Shown: one piece after another, positions 11,628 to 22,438 of the stretch
How positions within the stretch are numbered: position 1 is the stretch's first letter
How the letters are laid out: every line of letters starts with the position of its first letter
Assembly: GCA_012184525.1 (NCBI GenBank)
Contig: WOFQ01000029.1
Location: 62,001-126,000, forward strand
Source: Xenoacremonium recifei
Taxonomy: Eukaryota > Ascomycota > Sordariomycetes > Hypocreales > Nectriaceae
DNA: 64,000 nt
Direction of reading: 5' to 3'
Translations under genes and position numbers: made by a program
Notes under the pieces: generated by a model
What the model was told of the DNA's origin: nothing
Databases searched by the model: none
The model's input: only the letters and a program-made list of their open reading frames with translations

Positions 11628-12541
11628 TCACCACGGCAGTCTCAATGGCGTCGGCAGTTCGTCTCCCATGGTCACGTCGGCCGTGCCAATGTCCCGCGGG
11701 CCTCTCGGCGCCCACAGCTGCCCTGTCTTGCTTATGTCCAGCTCGCCCGTCCACGCCATGAGACTCTCGGCCGCCTCGTCCGGTGTCACCGCTACCCGTT
11801 ATCAATCATTAGCTCAGCTCTGGTACAACAGTTCCTTCAGGTCTAGGGTCTCACGCACCGCCGCCGTCCTCCCAGAACTTGTCAAAGCCCACCCCCTTGG
11901 TCATCTCGGTGCGCATGAAGCCTGGGTGCACGATGCTCACGATAACCCCTCGATCTTGGAGGTCTAGACTCAGCAGCCGGCCTACCATGTTGAGCGCCGC
12001 CTTGCTCGCATGGTGTGCGTAGTTGCCGCCGCCCTCTTTCTCATGCCGCAGCCCGATGCTGCCCGCCTCGCTCGACACAAGCACGACCTTGGCGCCCTCC
12101 TGCAACAATCCGGCGATTACCAGCCGGTGCACAACGAAGACGGGCGCAATGGCCGATGTCGTGTACATGCGCTGCTCCTCTTCCCAGTCCGGTCCCTTAT
12201 CTTCGCTCAGGTCCTCCGTCGTGAAGTGTCCCGCCGTGATAATCTGCCGTGCGTCCTCAGCATCCGACACTCCCCTCAACTCCGACGCTTAACGGAGGTT
12301 GCACTGTGAGACTCACCACCGTAGACAGAGGCTGCCCCCCGAGCAGCGTTACGATCTTGTTTGCCGCACCTTCGTTCATCAAGTCAACACCAGGAAGCCA
12401 CTTGACGGTCGCGGGAAAGCCATCGGGAGCGCTGTCTTTCCGAGTGGTTCCGAAGACGAGTGTGCCCTCCTCGGCGGCATACTTTTTCGTAAGGCTGGCA
12501 CCGAGTCCGCGTGTGGCTCCGACAATCAAGACTGTTGTCAT
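11628..12541 (-). CDS. Short-chain dehydrogenase/reductase (SDR), sniffer-like
   Basis: Three exons (12541-12317, 12243-11859, 11791-11628) encode 257 residues, with all phases consistent. The N-terminus has the NAD(P)-binding Rossmann signature TVLIVGATRGLGASL. The strand ending in TVIITAG is restored by the first splice, and VVLVSSEAGSIGL carries the usual catalytic Ser region. HPGFMRTEMTKG is the post-catalytic PG motif. Length and order match SDRs of the sniffer/C-factor type, cytosolic NAD(P)H-dependent carbonyl reductases. The oddity is the active site: the expected YxxxK reads NYAHHASKAAL, with His152 four residues before Lys156 and a Tyr two residues earlier. Either the Tyr has moved or this branch uses another residue. 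Substrate unknown. The end (LRLPW) follows a third exon read by me from the raw sequence. Confidence 0.88.
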
Positions 12542-13206
12542 TGTGACTATTCGCAAAGTTGATACTTATTGATGAATGATATTAGGGGCGCTGATGATAT
12601 GAAATGGAGGTGTAAGACTCACCGGTGGCTTGGCTAGACCTCTTGTCCTGATAACACAGAGCTCAATGGTGATGTAATCGAAGCAAGACGGCGGGGCTAT
12701 TAGCGACTGCCGTCGGGACAACTACACCTCATTCTTAAACGATCACGTCAGGTTCCCTGATAAGGCATCATAGTAGAAGCAGTGCATTACATTGGTCGTT
12801 GAGAAACGGGGAACATGGTCGAGAAGAGCTTGCTATACGGCATGTTTTGCTTGGTTGTTGAAGTCCGACGAAGGAGTATAGGGTAAGTATACGGCTGAGG
12901 CGGACGAGAGCCGTTATCACCAGATCAAAGCACAAGGATTATTACAAGTCAACCCCTCACTCAAGCACAATGTTTAGTCTCACAGTTCCATCTTTCGTCC
13001 GTTTGTTCATAGTCCCGGTTCAATTCCCAGTCCGCCCAGCTACGTCAGCCAAGTGAAATCATCACATCGTCGCCCATCCGAGATTCCCTGTGCAGTCACC
13101 CTCTCCGAGACTCCTGCAAAGTATGACAGCTCTACATGTTTACCCTTCACATTACGTGGCCCTGTCCACGACGAAATCCCTATCTCCATCCTTTGCAACA
13201 CACTCA
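12542..13206. other. Intergenic: SDR promoter and Rab GAP 3' flank
   Basis: No gene is seen. It holds the SDR promoter and the 3' UTR of the TBC gene. Confidence 0.5.
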
Positions 13207-16200
13207 TCAACCCTCAAACTCTACCACCGCCTTTCCACCTGTTGACGCAGCAGTGCTGGCCCGTGGCCGGCCCTCGCTCGGATCAATGTCGAGCAGGCTT
13301 TGGCCTTCGGGTTTGGCGGATGCTCCGGCCTCTGCGTCAGCACCGTCCAAGAGATCTCTGTCGGAGCTCCTGACGGAGCGACGTTCAATATCCGTGCTCG
13401 TGCCGCTGGGTCCCTTCCTAATGCCGACCTCAACCCCGAGATCATCATCGTCCTCATCGTCATCGTCCCGTTGTCCAGGCAAAGCGTTCTTCTCAAGCTC
13501 CTTCTGTGCCTCCTCCATGCGTCGGCGTACTTCAGTGGCAACCCGCATCCCGTCCGTAACAATGTTGTCGAGAACACCCCTGAGGCCGCGACCTGCACCT
13601 GGCGGGCCTGGTTGAGTTGGGACAGGTGACCGTGCGCCAAATCCGAGACTTGAGAAGGTGGTGAGGCCTTGTCCAGACGGCGTTGTGGACGTTGAGAGAC
13701 CATCAATGATGTGGAATGAGGCAGGAAACGAAGACTCAAAGAACTGTTCCAGAAGCTCGTCTGCCAGAACCACCATCCTAAAGGTAGGCAAGGTCATCTG
13801 CAGGGGATGAGCGGGGTCCAAAGCAGCATTGGCCGCCTCTGATTTTGCCTTTGATACTTTACGCTTCGTTTCGTGGTCATCGTCACCTGAGAGAAGCCCC
13901 GGTGATTTCGCCTTCTTAGGCGTCCCGGTAGGCGATTCAAGGCCCAGAAGATCCTCCTCATCGTCGTCATCGTCGCCGATAGCAAATGCTCCATCGGTAG
14001 GCTTCTCATCAGTAGAATTCTCATCTTGAGACTTATCGTCCGTGGAATTCGCTGACTGCGCAGCTGCCTGATTGACGGGGTCTGCATACTCGAAGCATCG
14101 TCTTATGAAGGCACTCACACTCCCGAGGAATCGCTCGTTATTCGAAACCCCGTGAGGGAGGCTGCTTTGCGAGTCATTTGCAGACGCCGTGTCGCCATTC
14201 AGGTGGACGCTTGAAGCGCTGGGACTCAGGGATCCTTCGAGTCCTCGCCGCGAGAGGAAGAGAAGGGCCTCTGAGATCCGCAAGATACCCTCGCGATCCA
14301 CATTGCCATCTTGATCATCATCATATAGCTCGAAGAAATACGTGATAGTGCCCATGATGTCACGTTTGCCCTTGATGTGTGCTAGACCGGTCACAACATT
14401 TTGAAGAGTCAAAGCTGAGGTTCCATCCACGTCCCATCTCTTGAATAATCTTCGCAAGAATTCATGGTCAGCAGGCTCGGGACCAGAACCCCAAGGTGAC
14501 ATAAACTCCGTTGGCCGCCTTGCACTGTTGAACATGGCTTGACGGTCTGATCCGGAGGGAGAGTCTGAAATGGCCCATTTTGACATGCTGGCCAGGAACT
14601 CCCTGAAAGCATCATAGTCCATCAAACTCGTGCTGGGCCCCAAACCGACACGTCCTTTCTCAACCTGGTTTTGTTGCGAGGCAAATAGCTCATTGGCTCG
14701 TGTTCTGCTGGCTTTGGCACGTCTCTGTTTCTCCTCTTGGATCATGCGATCACGCTGCTGACGCTCGTACAAAATATTGTAGAATCGGTCATAGAGGGAT
14801 GCCAGTTCATCGGGATTTAGAAGCTTGCTGTCAGGTCCCAGATTTCGGATGGCTGTCCTCTTGGCGAAGTTCTCAATGTTACTGAGAACAGCGTCCTTGT
14901 TCTTGAGGCGCAGCTCCGTGATGCTGCTATGTGTAATGCCGGAAAACTCCTTGAAGGCCACAACCATGAGCTCTTGGAAGCGGGTCACCGCCCTCAGCTT
15001 GGGGTTCTCGGATTTGGGATGTGCTGACTCGTCAAGCCGAGAGAAGTAGGACTTGAGGACCGAGATGAAGGCACCATCATCGGCCGCATCGAGGAGCTCC
15101 TCGCCATTAATTCGCAAAATGGCCAGACCAACCTGGAACAAAACCTTGGGGCCTTCGACGAAGAAGACATCTAATACCCGGAAGGCGAAAACTAGCGGCA
15201 TCGAGTTGATATATAGCGAGAGGAACCATGGAAGCGAAACGACCGACAGTTGAACATCGCTCTTGACGAGGTGCTCCCACAGAATCGGCATCGTTCTTTC
15301 GACGAGTGACTCGAAGACTTTTTGATCCAGGAGGGTGCCGTACATGGTAGTAGAGTAGTATCCTGGAACAAGCCGATCGCAGAGAGCAGAAAGGAGGAAG
15401 AAGGCTTGGGCCTCTGACATGTAGATGAGCAGTGCTGCTACAACAATGTTCATGGCTTGACAGTAGCCCACATCGGCATTAACCCAACTGTAGGCAGTCA
15501 AGACGCGGCGGAGGCGGCCGATGCCATCTTCGCTCTGGAATCCAGGGTACTCCGGCAAGCTTCGGTTGAGGTCCTTCTCGATCTCGTCAATAGCGAGTGA
15601 TTCTTGACCCTCGTATTTAGCAAGGGTGTCGGCATAGAGAGTAGGATTTTCTAGTCGCAGGTAGATGGAACCCGACGTCAACTCCCAAGTCTCGCCGCGG
15701 AGACGGTTGGGGAGACCAACTCGGATCAGCTTGTGAAAGGTCGGTTGGCGGATGAGAGTAAAGTTTCGTCCGTTGTCTCGCAGATATTCAGCCCAGAGTC
15801 GCATCTTGGCCCTGTCTCGCAGCTTCTTGGGGTCGCCCGGATACCGGAAAACCATTCCCAGTCCAGCATCAGGCGGCGTCATGTTCTTGCGGTCCTCGGA
15901 TCGGAGTAGGTATTCGGAGTAGTTGTCGGCGGCGACTTTGCGAAGCTTGCCCACGCTCCCAACGCCGGCCCTCAGACCTCGTTTGAGACCATCGCAGAAG
16001 CGCTCACACGCTTGCCTTGTCCCGGCCAGATGTATTGTGAGACGCTGTTCCCGGGAATCCTTCTTGTCCTTGGTCTCCTTTTCCTTGGGGTTCTCGCCGA
16101 GCAGAGCATTCCAGGTGGTAATGGCAAGCGCAAACTGCGTCAGACGTTATCAGACAAGGCTCGAGAGTGGCAGACAAGGAAGGTTATGTTACCTGAAAGT

Positions 16201-16618
16201 TCTGGCTATTCAACCGTTCGACTCTCCGGATGGCGCACAGAGGAAAGGTGAAGCCATTGCCGCTGGGACCCCCGCCATGGGTCTGACCGGTGAAGGCTGA
16301 CGAGGTAGACGTGCTTGCAGACTGGAGGAAGCTGGTGGGAGTGGTCGAAAAACACATGTAGGCCTCAGAGAGGTGCAGCTTGCCAGCGTAGTGCCATCCT
16401 CGATCGTGGTCCTTGTCGCCGTGGAGAGCGTTGGAGGGCGGGATCGTCAGCTCGGCATTGATCTCGTAGAGGGGCGTCTGCGAGGATGGAAGGCGGAATT
16501 GGCTCTGGAAGAGGGACGCTTTCGAGGGATTCCGATCGGAGCTGGAGAGGTTGAGCCCCTGGGTGGGGTCAATGAGCTGCTGGGCCTTTTGCACGATGCT
16601 CGTGAAGTTGGAGAACAT
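13207..16618 (-). CDS. GRAM/TBC/EF-hand Rab GTPase-activating protein (Gyp2/TBC1D8-9 type)
   Basis: Two exons (16618-16193 and 16134-13207, intron 16192-16135) encode 1117 residues. The N-terminal 160 or so residues form a GRAM domain (AGKLHLSEAYMCFST, FPLCAIRRVERLNSQ). The TBC domain spans roughly residues 275-490. It has both catalytic fingers: the IxxDxxR motif (IEKDLNR, Arg at about 333) and YxQ (GYCQ, Gln at about 368). So it should speed GTP hydrolysis on a Rab protein. After the TBC come a degenerate EF-hand (WDVDGTSAL) and a good one (DDDQDGNVDREG, about 746-757), suggesting calcium input. The rest is acidic and disordered with a Lys/Arg region. This layout matches yeast Gyp2/Mdr1 and animal TBC1D8/9. 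Likely sites of action are endosome or Golgi membranes via GRAM; the Rab target is unknown. Confidence 0.94.
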
Positions 16619-18336
16619 GATGGGATTTGCGGTCAGCGGCGCATGACGGAGAAGGGAGAGGACAGGGATAGGTAGGGAGGGAGGGAGAGGATCGCTTGGA
16701 GCCGGACGAGGAACGAGACGAGACGATAGAGCGATGGAAACGGCGGGAGATGCCGCCTGCGAGAGGAACGGAACAAACGACGGGAGATCGGAAAGGAGGG
16801 ACAGAGACGGTTGAAGCTGGAGAAGGCGTCGAGAGATTGGGCTGACGGGGAGGTGGTGTAGGACGGAGGGATGATGAGGCTGAGAGATGGTTGATGACTG
16901 GACTGGAGATGCTACCTGGCTGAGGACGGCATCCACTGCTCTGCTCTGGGCTGCTCTTGCCGTACCTAAAGGTAGGTCGCTCCTGCAGCTTCCTCCCGGC
17001 TGCTGACGCAGGTTGGGGCTTGGTTGGTTCAGTAGCAGATAGAGTGCAGGTACCCTGAAGGTCAAGCAAGCACCCGCCGGGCTCTACTTGTGACCTGGAG
17101 TGACCTGGAGCACACCTCAACTCAGGGGGAGGGGGACGCTACAGGGGGGGGGGTTTTAGCGCCTGCCCGCTGTAAGAATGGGGGTAGCGTTGCAACGGCT
17201 CTTCCTCTCGCGTGGCCAGCCCAGGCATCCACGCAGCGGGTCTTTGGAATGCCTCTCGCTGGACGGGAAACGAGAAACGACTTACCCTACAGCCCGGCGC
17301 GCATCAACACCATCCCTGTCCCCTGACGATTCCCGTCCCGTCGTCGGGCTTCTGGATTCTGGACCGTCTGCCCAAGGCTAAGCGACGGCGGCGGGTTGCG
17401 TCATAGCTGATGCCAACCAACCCATGGGCTCTGTCCCGCCTCTCGCCGATACGTACTTGTAGCAGTGCAGTGCCAGCGCCGCGGCAGGAGCAAAGAATGG
17501 AAGCGCCTGCCCCTGCTAATTACTACCTTGCCTCCAAATGCGTCAGGTATCACCCATCCCACCTCATCTACAATCACTTTCCGATTGATCCTGTCTCCCC
17601 TCCTCCACCTCAACCTTCACCTTTTTATCTCTCACCCCGTTACTCTCATCCATCCACCTCATTGTCTCTACCCGCCCTTCTCCTAGATTCATCACCCCTC
17701 TCGACTCGTATCGCATTGCACCTCACTCACATCGCCCCCTCTCTCGCCGACTGTCCGCCGCCATTGAAGCCGTCCCCGGTCCGGTATCTCTCGTGCCTTA
17801 GCTTTGCATACCGGTCTCACCCCCCGCCACCACCGCAGCCCCTCCATTGCCGCTGAAGAGCAGACGGGCGGTGCCTCGTTTCGTTGGGGATTCCTGCAAG
17901 AGTGACTTCGGGGCTGATAAGGTAAGGTAGCAGTGCAGTATTCGGCGTCACACTTATGACCTGGGCGCCGTGCCACAGAGTCCGATACGATACACTCAAT
18001 TGCTGACTTGGACCCGAAGAGCTGACCTCGATCAGAGCGCCCGGTGAGGCAAACAACAAGCCGAGCCCCCGGAGCCTTTCCTGCTCCCCGTCCGTCACTG
18101 CTTCGCTTCTCTCCTCTCCTCGGTCCGCCTCACCCTTTGCCCGCCTCGATCGCATGCGCCTCAACCCCCGCTCCGTTTTCCGCCTTGCTTCACTGGCCAT
18201 GGCCAGCGTCTGAAATGCATGATACAGTCTTCTGCAACTATCATTCATATCCTCGAATCTGGTGAAACTCGTTCACTTAACCCCGCCTCGCTCCTACGAT
18301 CCCCGTACTCCTCCTATAAGTGACCGACATTTCGAC
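16619..18336. promoter_or_regulatory. Divergent promoter region between Rab GAP and PKA genes
   Basis: The two genes are transcribed away from each other across 1.7 kb. Both flanks show the pyrimidine-rich coding strand typical of fungal core promoters and leaders: purine-rich on the plus strand around 16660-16760 for the GAP, and CT-rich at 17540-17840 for PKA. No other gene is seen. Confidence 0.5.
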
Positions 18337-19687
18337 ATGGCAGCCACCGTCGCGCATTCGCAGGCTACGAACCTGCCTTCCTCGAAAGATATCAACCCGC
18401 CCTCACACCCCCTCTCCGCCTCGAACGCCGGCTCTCACCGCCCGCAGCTGCATCGTCTACAAAGCGGAGGCCCAGGCGGAGGGGGTGGTGGCGATGGCGC
18501 TGCGGATGGGAATGATGATCATGCCTTGTTCTCATCCAAGCACAAGTTTCAACTGAGCGACTTCAAACTGGTCCGGACGCTGGGAACAGGTTTGTGGAGA
18601 GAGTCCCTCGTCCAAGTCTTGCAAGTCTGACGGTCAAATCTCATAGGAACATTCGCCAGAGTGTGTCTCGTCCGGCCAGCTGCGTCTGCTCATATTCCTC
18701 TCGACCGTCAACTGAATCCCGAAGTATACGCTCTAAAGATCCTTCGAAAAACACAAGTTATCCATCTCAAGCAGATCGATCATGTGCGCCACGAGCGCGC
18801 CATCCTAGCCGATGTCGCCGGCCATCCGTTCATCACCAATCTGCTAGCCTCCTTTTCCGACCAGGACTCGCTGTACATGCTCCTCGACTACGTCCCCGGA
18901 GGCGAGCTCTTCTCCTACCTACGCCGAAATCGAAGATTTGATGAAGAGACTGCACGGTTTTATGCCGCTGAGATTGTCCTGGTGTTGGAATATCTGCACG
19001 AGCAACAGGGGGGCGTGGCGTATCGGGATCTGAAGCCGGAGAATCTGTTGCTGGACAAGGATGGACACATCAAGTTGGTGGATTTTGGCTTCGCAAAGCG
19101 ATTAGGGAATCGTGGCGATGACCACCCGGTCGAGACTTACACGCTTTGCGGAACGCCCGAGTACCTCGCACCTGAGGTGATCCAAAACAGGGGTCACACG
19201 AGTGCCGTGGACTGGTGGGCGTTGGGGATCCTGCTGTATGAGTTCTTGACGGGCTACCCCCCGTTCTGGAACCAGAATCCTATTGAGATTTACAAGCAGT
19301 AAGTGGCATATCAAGTTGCATTGAACAATGGGAGAGCGTTGCTGACTTGCCCCAACCAGGATCCTTGAGAAGCCTGTCGTCTTCCCCACAGACCCCCCCA
19401 TCTCCGATGAGGCCAAGGACATCATCCGATCTTTCTGCACCGTCGACCGCTCCTATCGGCTCGGCAACATCAGCGGCGGCGCCGCCCGGGTCAAGGCCCA
19501 CCCCTTCTTCCGCGAGACCAACTGGGACGACATGGTCAACCGCCGACGACGCGGGCCCCTGATCCCCAACGTGCGGTATCCTGGCGATACGTCTTGCTTT
19601 GACCAGTACCCTGAGGATAACGGCATGCGGGAGCCGTACACGGCGGAGATGGCGGCGAAGTACGACGAGTACTTTGCAGATTTCTAA
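18337..19687 (+). CDS. cAMP-dependent protein kinase catalytic subunit (probable PkaC2 class)
   Basis: Three exons (18337-18589, 18647-19298, 19360-19687) encode 410 residues. The first ATG in frame, at 18337, is used. A disordered 75-residue N-terminus with a Gly run precedes the kinase domain. All catalytic elements are present: glycine loop LGTGTFARV (restored by splicing), VYALKI lysine, HERAIL glutamate, YRDLKPENLLL, DFGFAK, and the activation loop TYTLCGTPEYLAPE with its phosphorylatable Thr. The AGC tail ends in FADF, the hydrophobic motif that docks on the N-lobe. The order and the YTLCGTPEY motif identify PKA rather than PKC or Sch9. The TFARV loop and short tail suggest the second, minor catalytic subunit of filamentous fungi, which is less certain. 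It would be held inactive by the regulatory subunit until cAMP rises. Confidence 0.93.
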
Positions 19688-20559
19688 GGCGCTTTCGGCA
19701 ACTCGTGGGAGATGTCGCTCAGGAGCTCACTCATGAGATATACTCCCGAGACGCAAGACTGCCAGCTTCGCGCTGCATAATCTACCTATCTTTGTACATG
19801 CTTTCTCGATACCTTACCAGCAGGCGCACCGAATCTCGATGATTTTCATGTTCCTTCTTATGACTACTATCCCGCGCGCAAGTCCACTGAAACGATGACC
19901 CCCGGAGTCGGCGTTGGGAAGGGACCGGCGTTCAGACGGAGCCGTTGTTGTTTTTACTATTGCTTTATCACTCTATTTAGGGTATGATGATGAGGGTCAG
20001 CTGGCGGTGGTCTCGTGAATCCATAGTCCGTAGTCCGCGGATGAATACCAAGTTAGTCCTTTAATGAAGGTTATTGATCAGGTACGTGTGCGCTCAAGTG
20101 GTGATGACTGTTATGTCTGGCCGCTCTGGTGTATTGCTTCTTCATCCTCAAGAGCATCAGACACGTCAAGCAACCAACCAGTGGTGAGATGGTATTTACT
20201 GACAGTTTCGTATCAGGGAGAAGCACCATCTCAATTCATCGTGGGCCATAGATAGGTACTCAATCGGGACTATCCGTAGCATCCCCAACGCCTCCGCCCC
20301 TTTTCGCACTCGCCCTGCGTCTTCCATCTTATCCATCCAACCCCTAATCAACCAGAGCAAAGTAAACTCCTATAGATAACCGTAAGGACAGACATATAAG
20401 TAAAAGCCAAATGCCATCGTCATCATACCGTTTCCACCCGCGTGCCCCTGACCCCATGTCTAGGTAGGTATATAGATCTCTAAAAAGATGCGTACGCCCC
20501 TTTCTTAGCTCGAGAGATACGCTTCCATCACAACTCGGAAGATATAGCTATGAGATAAA
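19688..20559. other. Convergent intergenic spacer (PKA and Inp54-like 3' ends)
   Basis: The spacer holds the two 3' UTRs. No gene, repeat or clear structural element is seen. Confidence 0.5.
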
Positions 20560-22438
20560 TCACAACGCCCTCCCAAATCTTCCCGAAAGGTACCAATACG
20601 CACCCGCGCCCACCACCATCGCGACAGCCAAGATCCACGCACCCTCCTTGGTGCTCCAAAGGAACATACCCCATCCAACCATGACCTCGCGCCGTCTTGC
20701 TGCTGCGCGCCGCTCCCACGCCTCGGGGTCCATCTCGACGGGCAGCTTCACACGCGGGTCAGCGGTACGGCCGAGCGCCAACATTGTTGAAGGAGGCGCC
20801 AGCTTAGCCGGCTCAAGCAACGGCACAGTGGCGCGCAGGAAGACAGGACGGTGGTCACTCGTGCGGATCACAGGGAGCGCGTCGTAGGCGCGGACCTTGA
20901 GGCGAGCTGGTGTCTCAAGCCAGCTGGGGATGTCCAGGTACAGAATACGGTCGGTCCAGCTGGGGTAGCGGTGCGAAGCGAACTCCCACGGCACTGCATC
21001 GTCCATCTCAGGGACACCACTAATACGCGGAAGCACCTTGTATTTGTACGTAGGCGGGAAGGTCACCTTGTGCTCCGTCAAGCCGTGCAGCGTCCTCCCG
21101 GCGTGGCGCTCGCGGGTCAGCTGGTCCAGGCGGAAGAAATCGGGATAGTAGTCCGGCGATTCTGGGTCAAGACTCGGGAAGGCAGCGTCGGGAGGCGGCG
21201 ACGATGCACTGATGCGGTAGTTGAGGTCACCGCCAACAAAGAGGTGCGATGACGGGCGGAAAACGGAGATGTCCTGGAGCTTCTGCTGGAGCATGCGCTG
21301 ACGCTCTTCGTGCTCGTCATTCAGGAGGTGGACGCGCTCCGAAGAGACGGAGGCTGATGAGGAGCCAGAATAAGAGCCCGAGTGAGATGGCCGGTCAGAC
21401 TCAGCGGCAGCCTTTCTAAAGCTCGCCACAATGTCCTCCGGGTTCTCAAAGGCCAATCCGCGCATTATAGTAGCCCAGTTGGCGTTGCGGCGGTGCAGAT
21501 TCCACTCCATGGCGGCCAGATGCGTTGCCACGAACGTCAACTCTGTCTCCTGGCCCTCGTCGCCGCGATACAGCATTCGCAGGCCTACGGCGCCCTTATT
21601 GCCCATGTCTGCAGCGCCGAAGCCCACCTCGGCCTCCTGGATGCGGCGCAGGCGGTCCGGGTTACGAGCCAGCAGGATAATGCCCGTGTACCCGACATTC
21701 TTGGCTCGTATGACGGTATAGGGCTTGTCGGGGCCAGCAATATCAGGGAGTTGCCTGCCCTGCTCCTCGTCACGTAGCTGTTGTCCAGGTGAGCGGTGCT
21801 CGTCGAGGAAGCGGGTGGCAGCGAGGTTGGCGGCCTGTTCGAAACGAGTGAGATACGGCGTCAGGAAGTAGCCGCCGATGAAGCAGTAGCTGAGCGGTGC
21901 GATCTCTTGGAGGGAGCTGTTTGTTTGTTGGGGGTCAGCACGTGTTTTCGTACGTCCTTGCACGGGTATGCGTCCGGACTCACAAGACAATCAAGTCCGG
22001 TAGCGACGAAGCATTCTTGCCAAACGCCGTGTGCAGGTGGTTTGCAAAAACAGGTACATTGATTCCTTTCTTGCCGCAGTTGAAAGTCAGGAACAGCAGG
22101 TCGACCGCGGGCACAGTCGAGGACGAGAGCGACGAGGACGTCATGGTGGTGATGTGCGGCGAGTAGGCAAGAGTCGAGGCAGCCGAGGGAGAGGTCGAGA
22201 CGGGAATGTCGAAGACGATTTCGCCTTCTTCCTCAGGTTCCCTGCACTGCTGCCCCTGTTGTTGAGGCCTCTGAGGCTGCGGCGGCGTTGGCGGTGGCTG
22301 CGGCTGCTGAGCTGAGGTTGAAGCCGAAGACGGAGGAGGCTGAAGAGCTCCAGCTCGTGACGTAGCGGCCTGGTGGGCGTGGCTCCCACACACCACAACC
22401 CCAGGCGTGGCTAGCAGGGTCGCGGGATGGTTGGCCAT
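20560..22438 (-). CDS. Inositol polyphosphate 5-phosphatase, tail-anchored (Inp54-like)
   Basis: Two exons (22438-21984 and 21916-20560) encode 603 residues. Residues 1-110 are Pro/Gln/Ser-rich and disordered. The 5-phosphatase fold follows with its motifs in order: LLFLTFNCGKKG, the LQEIAP glutamate at the exon junction, GAADMGNKGAVG, FVATHLAAMEWNLHRRN, FVGGDLNYRI, SWTDRILY and SDHRPVF. All metal-binding and catalytic residues I can check are intact. Predicted activity is removal of the 5-phosphate from PI(4,5)P2. The C-terminus has one hydrophobic segment (AWILAVAMVVGAGAYWYL) followed by a short basic tail, a tail anchor as in yeast Inp54, which places the enzyme on the cytosolic face of the ER. 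Unlike synaptojanin-type Inp51-53 there is no Sac domain. A 110-residue insertion of Ser-rich sequence separates the middle motifs. Confidence 0.94.

Noticed and set aside
13010..13045. A GGTTCAATTCC stretch resembling a tRNA T-arm
   Set aside because: No matching acceptor stem, D-arm or anticodon arm could be found around it.
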